NCBI RefSeq assembly: GCF_022458985.1 | Contig: NC_061787.1 | Span: 22,329,629 to 22,393,628, forward strand | Reading direction: 5' to 3' | Length of the DNA stretch: 64,000 nucleotides | Source: Mugil cephalus | Lineage: Eukaryota; Chordata; Actinopteri; Mugiliformes; Mugilidae | Shown: positions 34,474 to 42,925 of the stretch, in pieces | Layout: the number at the start of each line of letters is the position of its first letter | Numbering within the stretch: position 1 is the stretch's first letter | Program-made: the position numbers and the translations under genes | Notes under the pieces: model-generated | Seen by the model: the letters and a program-made list of their open reading frames with translations, nothing else | Told to the model about the DNA's origin: nothing | The model's database searches: none

Positions 34474-34637
34474 CAGGGGGGAAACCAACGCAGTCCCCCA
34501 CTACCAAAATTAAAACAGTCGGATTTCCCACATTTGGGGGAATTCCGGGGGTCAGCACGACCTGGAGTGCAATGGCGGAGCCTCGCCCTGGGTGAACCGC
34601 CTTCTTGATCACGGTATCTCCCCTGCCAGGTAAGTAT
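34474..34637 (-). ncRNA. U1 snRNA copy 10
   Basis: A full-length U1 whose 3' half (34,474-34,545) lies in the low-quality block and whose 5' half is perfect, with U1A loop ATTGCACTCC and 5' end ATACTTACCTGGCAGGGG. The half-and-half quality inside one gene shows that the damage is technical. Confidence 0.85.
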
Positions 34638-35058
34638 GAGTGGCACAAGTCGCAGGCGGGGGAGTCTGTCCCTGACACACCGTGCAGACTGATGGTGCTG
34701 ACAATCTACGCCTTAGCAAAGCCAGGTCATACAGGTGCGTGTAGCCATCTGCTACGCTGCTGTTGTCCGGAACTCCGGTCGGTTTCTATTCCGTATTTGA
34801 ACGAGATGAAGATGGCGAGCCTAGGTCTCAAATTGTGTCATAGGTGGTTGTTTACTGGTGAGGAGGTAGACAATAAAGATATGGCGTGCTTTTGTTTCCA
34901 TTGGCTGGATAATCAGGGTAACCGGCCAAGAAACTCTGTGTAAAGATACAGCCACTGAAGAAGTCCTACGAGGCGAGCGCATCCGGCTTCTTCTTCCAGA
35001 GTCAGCCAAGTTGTACGCAGAGCTTACCAAGCCGTTCTTGTTTGTTAACACGTGTAGA

Positions 35059-35120
35059 GGAGTGCAAACCCAAAAATCAACTTAATATCAGTATCAGATA
35101 TTAAACTGATAAGAACAGAT
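35059..35120 (-). pseudogene. U2 snRNA, internally deleted, joined to K6
   Basis: Plus strand reads ggagtgca, then jumps to aacccaaaaatcaac and on to aactgataagaacagat before the Keno poly(A). About 85 nt are missing, including most of stem-loops III and IV. This is clean sequence, so the deletion is probably real. The junction with Keno is at the usual U2 position. Confidence 0.85.
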
Positions 35121-35284
35121 TTTTTTTTTTTTTTATTAAAATTATTTATTGATACAAAATGCTTTGAGTCATCAGTTCACATCACACATTGCATTCATTT
35201 CATTTAAGATAACATAAATATGTTTTTAAAACATTTTGTGTATATTCTCTTTTGTACAGAAGCGGAGTGAGTCCTTAAGTAAGT

Positions 35285-36910
35285 CTACTCATTTCGCTCC
35301 CCGAAACAGGAGGTCTCTCGGTATCCTGTCCTAGTGCACAGAGGAAATCCCCACCCTGTTGCTCCTTCCCACCTTGCACTCCCGGAGGGCCAGGCCGCCG
35401 CTGCTTTGACCTTTTCCCGTGTGACTCTGGCTCCTTCTTCCGAATAGGCACAGAGGCAGTTTCTGGAGGTCCATATGGCGTCTTTGATGGCGGCTAGGGC
35501 GAGCCACTGCTTGGCAAACTCTTCTTTACTCTGTGATTTATTGTCATGGCTCACCCCATACAGCACCAGCTGGGCTGTAAGGACCTCTCTTGCTGGCAAG
35601 TACAGGAAATTTAAGGAGCCAGCCATTGCCCACAGGTCTTCGGCAGCGCTGCACTCCCAGAGCAAGTGCCTCACCGTCTCAGGTGGGCCACAACCCGGTC
35701 GGGGGAAGGTTGAGTTTCTTGCCATGCCCCGGGAGTGCATGACGGACCTGACCGGGAGGATCTCATGTGCCACCATCCATGACAGGTCCCGGAGTCTGTT
35801 TGGGAGAGCGGGATGGTTTACATTGCGCCAAACTGTGGAGGGCTCGCCGAGTGCAAGCCCGCGCAGTGGATTCACTGGCTCCCGTTCCTGCACAAAAGAG
35901 ATGACATGGCGATGGTTACATAAAAGCTGTAGTTCTTCACCCTCTAGGTTAAAATGCTTTAAAAACATTTGAATAAAAGCATATGCAGGTGGTAGGTTAA
36001 AAGACACAGGTGTTCTTAAGTCTTTGGGTATAATTTTCAGTCTTCTGAGGTAGGTCCCCATCCAGAATTTTGTCATCGCCGCTGTCTTGAGATTCCTGGA
36101 TGGGTCTGTGGCATTTGCAATATGGAGTGAAGTGTATCTGCTTCCGAGAAACAGACGTAAGCCAGGTACTCCCTTGCCTCCTTTTTCCTTTTGTTTCTTC
36201 ATTTGGTGTCTCCTCAGTCTTTCCCATTTTGATCCCCATATGAAGTAAAAAATGGCCCGATCTAGATTTAAAAGCACATTTCTAGGCGGGGTAAAAACAG
36301 AACTGATTAATAAAAGTAAGGGTAAAATCACAGCTTTAATGATTAAAACCTTCCCTTCTATTGTCAGTCCTCTAAGTCCCCAAAATCCTAGTCTTTGTCT
36401 AACTTTCCCTACCACGTCTGTCCAATTTGCATTCCCTCCTCCCTCCCTGTCAAATTTTATACCCAATATTTTCTGGTTTTCCTGTGTCTGAGTCACATCG
36501 AGTCCTGTTTTCTCTGTCTGCGTCCATGGTCCGTAAAATTGTGCTTGAGTTTTGTCTCTGTTCAGTCTTGAGCCAGAGGCTTGTCCAAACCAGTCTGTCA
36601 AGTCTAGAGTCCTGTTCACAGATAAAAGGTCAGTGCATAAAATGTTTATGTCATCCATGTACAAAATACACTTGGTGGTGAGTCCCCCGCTTCCCGGAAT
36701 TCCCACTCCATTGATTCTTTTGTACCTTCTCAAGATCTGTGCCAATGGTTCTATACAAACCACATAGAGGAGGGCAGATAACGGACAGCCCTGACGGACA
36801 CCGCAGTTAATATCGACTGCTTTTGTAAGATGCCCATTAACTAGAAATCTGCTGCTAATCCCCTGGTACAACAGTCCCACCCATGTTATAAACCTCTCTG
36901 GGAAGCCCAT
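35285..36910 (-). CDS. K6 ORF2, open RT palm to C-terminus
   Basis: The longest open frame in the window: 541 codons from MGFPERFITWVG through the RT palm and thumb to the C-terminal tail. GVRQGCPLSALLYVV lies at ~37-51 and the catalytic YMDD at 84-87. A thumb-like region and the C-terminal domain follow. The zinc motif has lost its first Cys ([19 protein letters not shown]). The basic tail is shortened by an in-frame-like deletion and ends GERNE in an alternative frame. Upstream RT blocks are in another frame, so this is part of a broken ORF2, not an independent gene. Confidence 0.8.
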   Translation of the reverse strand: MGFPERFITWVGLLYQGISSRFLVNGHLTKAVDINCGVRQGCPLSALLYVVCIEPLAQILRRYKRINGVGIPGSGGLTTKCILYMDDINILCTDLLSVNRTLDLTDWFGQASGSRLNRDKTQAQFYGPWTQTEKTGLDVTQTQENQKILGIKFDREGGGNANWTDVVGKVRQRLGFWGLRGLTIEGKVLIIKAVILPLLLLISSVFTPPRNVLLNLDRAIFYFIWGSKWERLRRHQMKKQKEKGGKGVPGLRLFLGSRYTSLHIANATDPSRNLKTAAMTKFWMGTYLRRLKIIPKDLRTPVSFNLPPAYAFIQMFLKHFNLEGEELQLLCNHRHVISFVQEREPVNPLRGLALGEPSTVWRNVNHPALPNRLRDLSWMVAHEILPVRSVMHSRGMARNSTFPRPGCGPPETVRHLLWECSAAEDLWAMAGSLNFLYLPAREVLTAQLVLYGVSHDNKSQSKEEFAKQWLALAAIKDAIWTSRNCLCAYSEEGARVTREKVKAAAAWPSGSARWEGATGWGFPLCTRTGYRETSCFGERNE

Positions 36911-37024
36911 TTTTTGCAGTACCCTAAAAAGGTACTGGTGCGAGACTCGATCAAAGGCTTTCTCAAAGTCTAAATTTAGGACTACTAGCCGAATGTTTCT
37001 GTCTCTCGCGTAACAGATGGTGTC

Positions 37025-37561
37025 TCAGACTTGATCCGGGTGAATCAAGTCCTCTAAAAACATGCTCATCCGTGTTGCTAAAAGTTTGCTAAAAAGTTTA
37101 CAGTCAGAGTTTAAGAGCGTGATTGGTCTCCAGTTCTTCAGGTCCGTTTTGTCTTTGTCTTTGTGGAGGAGTGTCACTGCCCCTACTCTAAAACTGTCAG
37201 GTAAAAGGTCCAGCCGTTCAAAGTCTTTAAAAACAACAAGCAGGTCAGGTACTAAAATGTCCCAGAACGTTAGATAAAATTCACAGGGAAGTCTGTCAGG
37301 GCCTGGGGACTTCCCTCTCTTAAAACTCAAGATAGCTTGGTGTAGCTCTTCGAGAGTAAAATCTTGAGTTAAAAGCACACTGTCTGTGACTGTCTGGTCA
37401 ATAAAATCTAAAACGTCAGTCATTATGTCCATCTCAACAGGTTTTTCCTTGTACAGATTTTCGTAGAAATTGAGGACCACTTGTTGAGCCTTATCTACAG
37501 GACCTGCTAGGGTACTATTTGCTTTTTTAAGTTTTAGGATATAAAAAAGTATCTTGTGCAT
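37025..37561 (-). pseudogene. K6 ORF2, N-terminal RT blocks
   Basis: A 178-codon open piece with RT motifs FTLEELHQAILSFKRGKSPG, FRVGAVTLLHKDKDKTDLKN and LLNSDCKLFSKLLATRM. It differs in wording from K4 (ELHQAILS instead of ELNKAILS; VEMDIMTDVLDFIDQ), and K10 shares the EMD and ELHQ forms. K6 and K10 therefore form a subgroup. A 46-bp deletion separates it from the downstream palm. Confidence 0.75.
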
Positions 37562-37795
37562 TTTTCTCCTTTTATTTCCCGTTCTCTGCTTCGAATAATA
37601 ATTCCTTTACTTTGAATTTCCACTACGTTTGACATTTCTGTTTTTACTTGCTTTATTTCATCATTAAAATTTAACCCATGTTTATTAAATTCAAAATACC
37701 GTTGAAGTCGTTTTTGCAGTCCCATCATGCATCTGTAATGATAAAGCTATGTCAGGAAGACAATCACTTTCACCACCCAGAGAAGGCGATCGCAG

Positions 37796-37821
37796 TCTTA
37801 CCCAACAGGCCAAGAAGCGAT
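37796..37821 (-). pseudogene. U2 snRNA 5' 26 nt upstream of K6
   Basis: U2 5' end with two or three substitutions (plus strand tcttacccaacaggccaaga). Immediately to its right, instead of the U2 promoter flank, lies taaataattttaacg, the Keno tail in plus orientation. This is a fold-back junction. Confidence 0.8.
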
Positions 37822-37841
37822 TAAATAATTTTAACGAAAAA

Positions 37842-37969
37842 ATCTGTTCTTACCAGTTTAATATCTGATACGTCCTGTATTCGAGGACCATATATTAAGT
37901 TGATTTTTGGGGTTGGGAGATGGAGCAAGGGCTCGCTCTCCACTCCACGCATCGACCTGGTATTGCAGA
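37842..37969 (+). pseudogene. U2 snRNA fragment in plus orientation
   Basis: U2 nucleotides ~38-165 on the plus strand, from atctgttcttaccagttt through the Sm region (gatttttggggttggg) to tattgcag. It follows the last ~20 bp of a plus-strand Keno tail, so it was the downstream half of a U2 split by a LINE in this orientation. It is cut at its 3' side by a join to Keno ORF1. Confidence 0.85.
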
Positions 37970-38645
37970 CTTTTGGACAAGGTATGAAAATGTGAAATCC
38001 CAGTTCTCTGCTTTTAATGTGGAGAAACTGACTGATAATAGTCTGGAAACAGTTATTGTTACAATGTTCAATGAAATCGTAAATGCTGAGGACATTTGCT
38101 CATGGCTGGGAAGATTTTGCACTGTTAAAGGCCAGGCTACCAAGGTAAAGGATGAAGATGGCATGTGGAACTGTGCCTGGAGGGTGCCCATTCAACAATG
38201 GCAAGACCCCCAGGGATTCAAGGGCCTGAAGCATCTACCATCAATGATAGTTCTTGGTGAAGGAAGAGCTCCATTCCCAAGAGATTAACTAACACTGTGT
38301 TTTAGTTCAAAATCACTTGTCATAACATTTTAGTCTTTTAAAATGTCAAAACTGTTTGTTTTAACAATACTCATGGCAATCACCTTCTCAACCATCAATG
38401 TGAGAAGCGTCAAGTCTAGAGTTAGAGTACAGTTTTATCATTTCTTAGTTCTTTTAAGTCAGATGTGTTTTTATTACAAGAATGTTGCATACCGTATTTT
38501 AAACACCACAGACAATGGGAGGGCATATGGCCAGGCAAATCAATATGAAGTGGGTCAAATCACAACAGAAATGATGGAGTGGCCATTTTAATCAACAATC
38601 CTCACATTCTGGTGAAGGGCAGCACGGTGGTGAGAGACGGTAGTG

Positions 38646-39120
38646 TGAAGGAGGATCTTTTCCTCTCCTTCAGCCCAGGATCTTTATACCGGTTGGAAAG
38701 GGTAGTTCACCTACGCACAAATCACGCGACAATTTCTTACGTTTTTGATATTTATTTGGTACACAGAGAATAGACATTGATTTCAGCGCTGAGCCTTCGG
38801 TCAGTTCACCTTAGAGGTAAAAATAACCAATAGCCCCACTTCAGGGACGTACAGTGACCTTAGTCTACCTAGACCCCGCCTGTAAGACAATGGGGAGGAG
38901 TACTAACTCTCCTGTGTCAGTGAGTTTCTATGTGTGGCCGATTAGCTTTATCTGGTCTCCAGCATGTGAGATATTAGGGTGTAATGTGTCCTAGTCTGTG
39001 AGCAAGCTGTAGCGAAGCAAAAGACAACGATCGATAAGGTGAACAGAAGTAACATTCTACTCGATTGTTCCCAAGGTTATACATAGGCTGAAAGTGTTAT
39101 TAACCCCTTTTAACCCAACA
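38646..39120 (-). repeat. Retroviral 3' LTR
   Basis: A ~475 bp segment that begins TG and ends CA on the plus strand and lies between Keno sequence and the env-bearing part. To its right is a polypyrimidine run on the plus strand (39,121-39,150), which is a polypurine tract on the element strand, as expected before a 3' LTR. No partner LTR is in the window, so age cannot be estimated from LTR divergence. Confidence 0.6.
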
Positions 39121-39431
39121 AACCCCCCTGTTGTCCCCCCCTAAATCATCATGTAATGTAAAAACCCTATCTAAAATGGGTGTATGGATCTAAACTATAT
39201 TTGTAACCTAGATCTCCTTCCAGCGGTCACATGAACGTGCTCCCCAAACACGTTGCCATCTCTCCGGTAGGCTCAGGTTGTGTGTGCAACATCTTTGGAA
39301 AATTAACTAACATTCACTATATATGTATAAAATGCATATATACGTATATATCAAAAGCCAAAGCCTAGAAGCAAGCCACAAAGCAAAATGCTATTCTAAC
39401 ATAGTAATATCAGTTATTGTAGACCCTGAGC

Positions 39432-41285
39432 TCATACTAAATCATCCGGCTCGTTGTCAGAGTCCCCATCTGAATATTGGAATGGCCTCTCCTGTATCTC
39501 AGCACTTTGATCAAGCAGAGGCATGCCCTCTGCTTGGTTCATCTGGTACGCTGGGGGCGCTCCCTTGGATTCCACATTCCCCAGTGCCTTGTCGATACAC
39601 CGCACGATGAGAGCCCTAATACATGGGATGCAACAACAACCACACAGAGCAAACACCACAAATGCAATAGCCAGTGAGGTAGCTACGCTAGCTACCAACT
39701 TTCCCCACTTACCAAAGAATTTGTCAAACAGGCCAGATAAGGGGTCTGTGACCCCAGAATGTTCTTCTAATTCATTCGAGAGGGCTCTAAGGCCTCTCAA
39801 GGTTTTGGTCAGGGATCCATCAGGGGCAGTATTATTGGGGATGAATGTACAGCACAGTTCTCCAAACATGCTACAGACACCCCTGTTTTAGCTAGGATCA
39901 TATCAAGCGCAAGGCTATTTTGGTGTGATGTAAGAGATGTCGCAGTTAATTGACCATGAACAGCCTCAAACCCATCTCTTGTATAATTTGCCAATCTCTG
40001 CATATTGTAGTGTAAATAATTTATTCTGCTCCACAATACCACCATACATCAGCCTTGGCCACCTTAAGTTGGTTCCCTAACTCGTCGTCAGTAACGTTTT
40101 CCACTGAAAAGCATACGGTTTGATCCAGGTAACCCAGTTCAATTTTCCAGCCATCATTTCCTCCCTTTGCAAGACAAGATACCTTTAATAATAATTTTGG
40201 ATTAAATATTGGGGGCACTGATCCTTTACTTATTACAGGGTAAATCTTATCCCATCCAGAGCACTTAGAGCTGGGGTTGTCTTTAGACATTACTTCCCAC
40301 ATGCAGGCAGTGTCTGGGACAGTGTTATTGCTATATGTAGCATTCTGAGCATATTCAAACACTGTTTGAGTCAGCATAAGGTTAGGTCTAGCCGCAGCGC
40401 ACACAATGCAATTAGATTCCTGTGCCTCTTTTACAGCCTCTTGCACGTTATAAATCCAAGTGTTTTTCTGGCTGTAACCAGTCTCGATCCTAAATAAATC
40501 AGTTGGCGTGAGTTTGTTGACTTCATAGGTTGTCACTTTTTTGTTTTTCCCTTCTTGGGGTTTAGCTGTGGAAGGTTTAATATCAGAGTTATCAACAGGT
40601 TTGTCGTAGAAATGTAAAGAGACCAGTCCCATCGCATCTTTACCTGTCTGGTCTACACCCAGAACAAAATACAGTGTGTCATTCTTTTCAGTCTCACAAC
40701 CGCGGCCACTCATGGGGTATTCATTTTGCCTGAGCCCTTTTATGGTAAACAACAATGGGTTGTATTTTCCTCCAGACCCAGTGAATTGTCCACGACCTAG
40801 ACTCCCTGCCTGCTGAATTTTTTGAGTTGGGGTACCAAATCTGTCATTAAGATAACCTCCCTCTTCATAATGAGGTGCAGTTCCCCAGAGCACATGTCCC
40901 CAGTGTGGACACCCCTATCAGAGGGCAGATCGGAAGGTCCCCCCCAATAGAAATCGCACATGTACAGATCATATCCCCTCCACTGGATGCCTTCACCCCC
41001 ACAAATTATCACGTCACACAAATCAAATTGGAAGGTAATATCTGTACCCTTTTCATAATAGAGTTCAATCCCCCCGTACTTCTGTATGCACTGATCTTGA
41101 TGGGTCTCTCAATGTGTTCGAGTTTTGGGTCCCCCTGTTGGAGTGATTACTCTGTGGGGGATTCTTACAGCTTCCTTCTCCTCTACACTCAGCCATACCA
41201 ACATCACAGCCGCTATCAGACTTACCACTACCAAACAGGCCAGTGTAAGCCATGACCTGTAGGTCATCATCTTATTCTCCCTCTG
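39432..41285 (-). pseudogene. Retroviral env fossil
   Basis: Envelope remnant on the minus strand, broken in a few places. The transmembrane subunit (39,432-40,045) shows a cysteine motif of class I type and one strong membrane span with a Cys-rich edge (CGCCCIPC), then a short cytoplasmic tail. The surface subunit lies at ~40,020-41,250. A hydrophobic leader is near the right end. It overlaps or abuts the pol remnant, as in simple retroviruses. Confidence 0.75.
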
Positions 41286-41707
41286 TCTCTTCGCCTATGT
41301 CCCTTAGGTGCTTTCTGATTTCTCTAAGGTTTCTCTCTGTGGACGGCTGTCCTTTTCTCCAGTGTGTTTTGTGCCAGTATTTACTTACCTTAGTCTGCTC
41401 CTCATCCAGCCAGACTCTCACACCATATGTAGTTGATGATACTACCTTGAACCGGCCGATCCACCTTGGCTCCTCCCACGTCCTGTGGAACACTCTTCTG
41501 TAAATCCACTCTCCTTCTTTTATCTCCTCCGGTGTGGCTCCACTGGGCTCCTTTATAAGGATTTCCTGTACGTAGGGAGACAAAAACTTCACAGCTTCCT
41601 GCAGCTGTTTCACATAGTCAGCTACCTCTTTCTCCTGAGTGGCCAGGTCAAGAGCTTCACCGCTGTGCAGGCTATTTGTGAATGGACAGAGCATTTTTCT
41701 TCCTGTC
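41272..41707 (-). pseudogene. Retroviral pol fossil, integrase C-terminal end
   Basis: The far 3' end of pol, with the basic, Trp-rich region typical of gammaretroviral integrase C-termini (EPRWIGRFKVVSSTTYGVRV). It is cut off on the right where Keno ORF2 resumes. Confidence 0.65.
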
Positions 41708-42551
41708 AACAGACAAAGACATAGTTAGTCAGTATAGGGAGCAATATAGAGAGTGGCAGACCCTTCAAGACTTATACAACTCACGAGCACACTGGTGGGA
41801 AATGGTTAAAGGGAGGACCCAGACTTTTTTTAGACGAGCAGGGAAAAGAAAAAAGTACAAAGAAAACAGATGCATGATGGGACTGCAAAAACGACTTCAA
41901 CGGTATTTTGAATTAAATAAACATGGGTTAAATTTTAATGATGAAATAAAGCAAGTGAAAATAGAAATGTCAAATTTGGCAGAAATCCAAAGTAAAGGAA
42001 TTATTCTTCGAAGCAGAGAACAAGAAATAGAAGAGGGAGAAAAATGTACGAGATACTTTTTTAAAAAAATAATGAACAAGGGAGGGAATGTCCTAAAACT
42101 GAGGGGGGCGAGTGGTAGCCTAGCAGCTACTTCAGATGAAGCCCAACAAGTAGTCGTCAATTTCTATGAAAATCTGTACCAAGAAAAAGCTCTTGAGACT
42201 GACACAATGACTGAAGTTTTAGATTTTATTGACCAGACAGTCACAGACAGTGTGCTTTTAACTCAAGATGTTACCCTCGAAGAGCTAAACCAGGCTATCT
42301 TGAGTTTTAAGAGAGGGAAGTCCCCAGGCCCTGACGGACTTCCCTGTGAATTTTATCTAACGTTCTGGGACATTTTAGTACCTGACCTGCTTGTTGTTTT
42401 TAAAGACTTTGAACGGCTGGACTTTTTACCTGACAGTTTTAGAGTAGGGGCAGTGACACTTCTCCACAAAGACAAAGACAAAACAGACCTGAAGAACTGG
42501 AGACCGATCATGCTCTTAAACTCTGACTGTAAACTTTTTAGCAAATTTTAG
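41708..42551 (+). pseudogene. K7 ORF2, linker and first RT blocks
   Basis: Open for ~280 codons from DKDIVSQYREQYREWQTLQD, the linker after the endonuclease, through FFRRAGKRKKYKENRCMMG to RT motifs FKRGKSPGPDGLPCEFY and LLHKDKDKTDLKNWRPIML. It is broken near 42,551 and continues in another frame at 42,603-42,917 with LNLDFEKAFDRVSHQYL. Confidence 0.8.
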
Positions 42552-42925
42552 CGACACCGATAAGCATGGTTTTAGAGGACTTGATTCACCCGGATCAAGT
42601 CTGTGCCAATCCCGGGGAGGAGGATCACAGACGGCCTGGTACTGATCCGAGACACCATCTATTACGCGAGAGACACAAACATTCGGCTAATAGTCCTAAA
42701 TTTAGACTTTGAGAAAGCCTTTGATCGAGTCTCCCACCAGTACCTTTTTAGGGAACTGCAAAAAATGGGCTTCCCAGAGAGGTTTGTAACGTGGATGGGA
42801 CTGTTGTACTGGGGGATTAGCAGCAGATTTCTAGTTAATGGACATCTGACAAAAGCAGTCGATATTAACCGCGGTGTCTGTCAGGGCTGTCCTTATCCGC
42901 CCTCCTCTATGTGGTTTGTATAGAA

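Larger units (their letters stand above)
28200..34545. other. Low-quality consensus block 3
   Basis: From ~28,200 to ~34,545 every component (U1, U2, spacer, the whole of K5) shows frequent dropped bases and homopolymer swelling. The right edge is sharp: the sequence becomes clean at ggtcagcacgacctggagtg, in the middle of U1 copy 10. Confidence 0.75.
520..35120 (-). repeat. Tandem array of linked U1-U2 snRNA units
   Basis: The backbone is a ~0.97 kb unit repeated in one direction. On the plus strand the order is U1 (reverse), ~400 bp spacer, U2 (reverse), ~220 bp spacer. Unit length is visible from successive U2 5' ends (13,575 and 14,543, 968 bp) and successive U1 5' ends (12,986 and 13,961, 975 bp). 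Both genes are transcribed from the minus strand, so each U2 promoter lies between its own 5' end and the 3' end of the next U1. Six LINE copies interrupt the array. Linked arrays of small RNA genes are known in some teleosts; the unit described here is read directly from sequence. Confidence 0.9.
35121..37795 (-). mobile_element. Keno-like LINE copy K6, internally deleted
   Basis: Minus-strand copy with a clean 3' tail, ORF2 C-terminus and RT. Three deletions are seen: in the C-terminal basic tail (near 35,456), 46 bp in the RT region (near 37,025), and a large one at 37,734 that removes the endonuclease, ORF1 and most of the leader. The last ~60 bp (37,735-37,795) are the Keno 5' leader and lead into the U2 5' end. 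It lies at the point where the array turns into mixed orientation. Confidence 0.85.
38646..41707 (-). mobile_element. Partial endogenous retrovirus, class I (gamma/epsilon-like)
   Basis: A fossil provirus 3' portion on the minus strand: end of pol, env and one LTR. There is no second LTR, gag or upstream pol. It is broken, with several lesions in env. It lies within Keno K7 and takes the place of ~490 bp of ORF2, so it is not a simple clean insertion. It is younger than the K7 insertion. Family assignment rests on the envelope transmembrane region and the integrase C-terminal region, read by eye. Confidence 0.8.

Noticed and set aside
28200-34545. Targeted hypermutation of repeats (RIP-like)
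   Set aside because: Changes are mainly indels and homopolymer changes in all components, not C-to-T transitions, and the edges fall inside genes.
520-35120. 5S rRNA, U5 or U6 genes in the array unit
   Set aside because: Looked for their conserved words in the spacers and found none.
39323-41255. Plus-strand open frames of 60-126 codons as host genes
   Set aside because: They lie antisense to the retroviral env fossil, which explains the openness.
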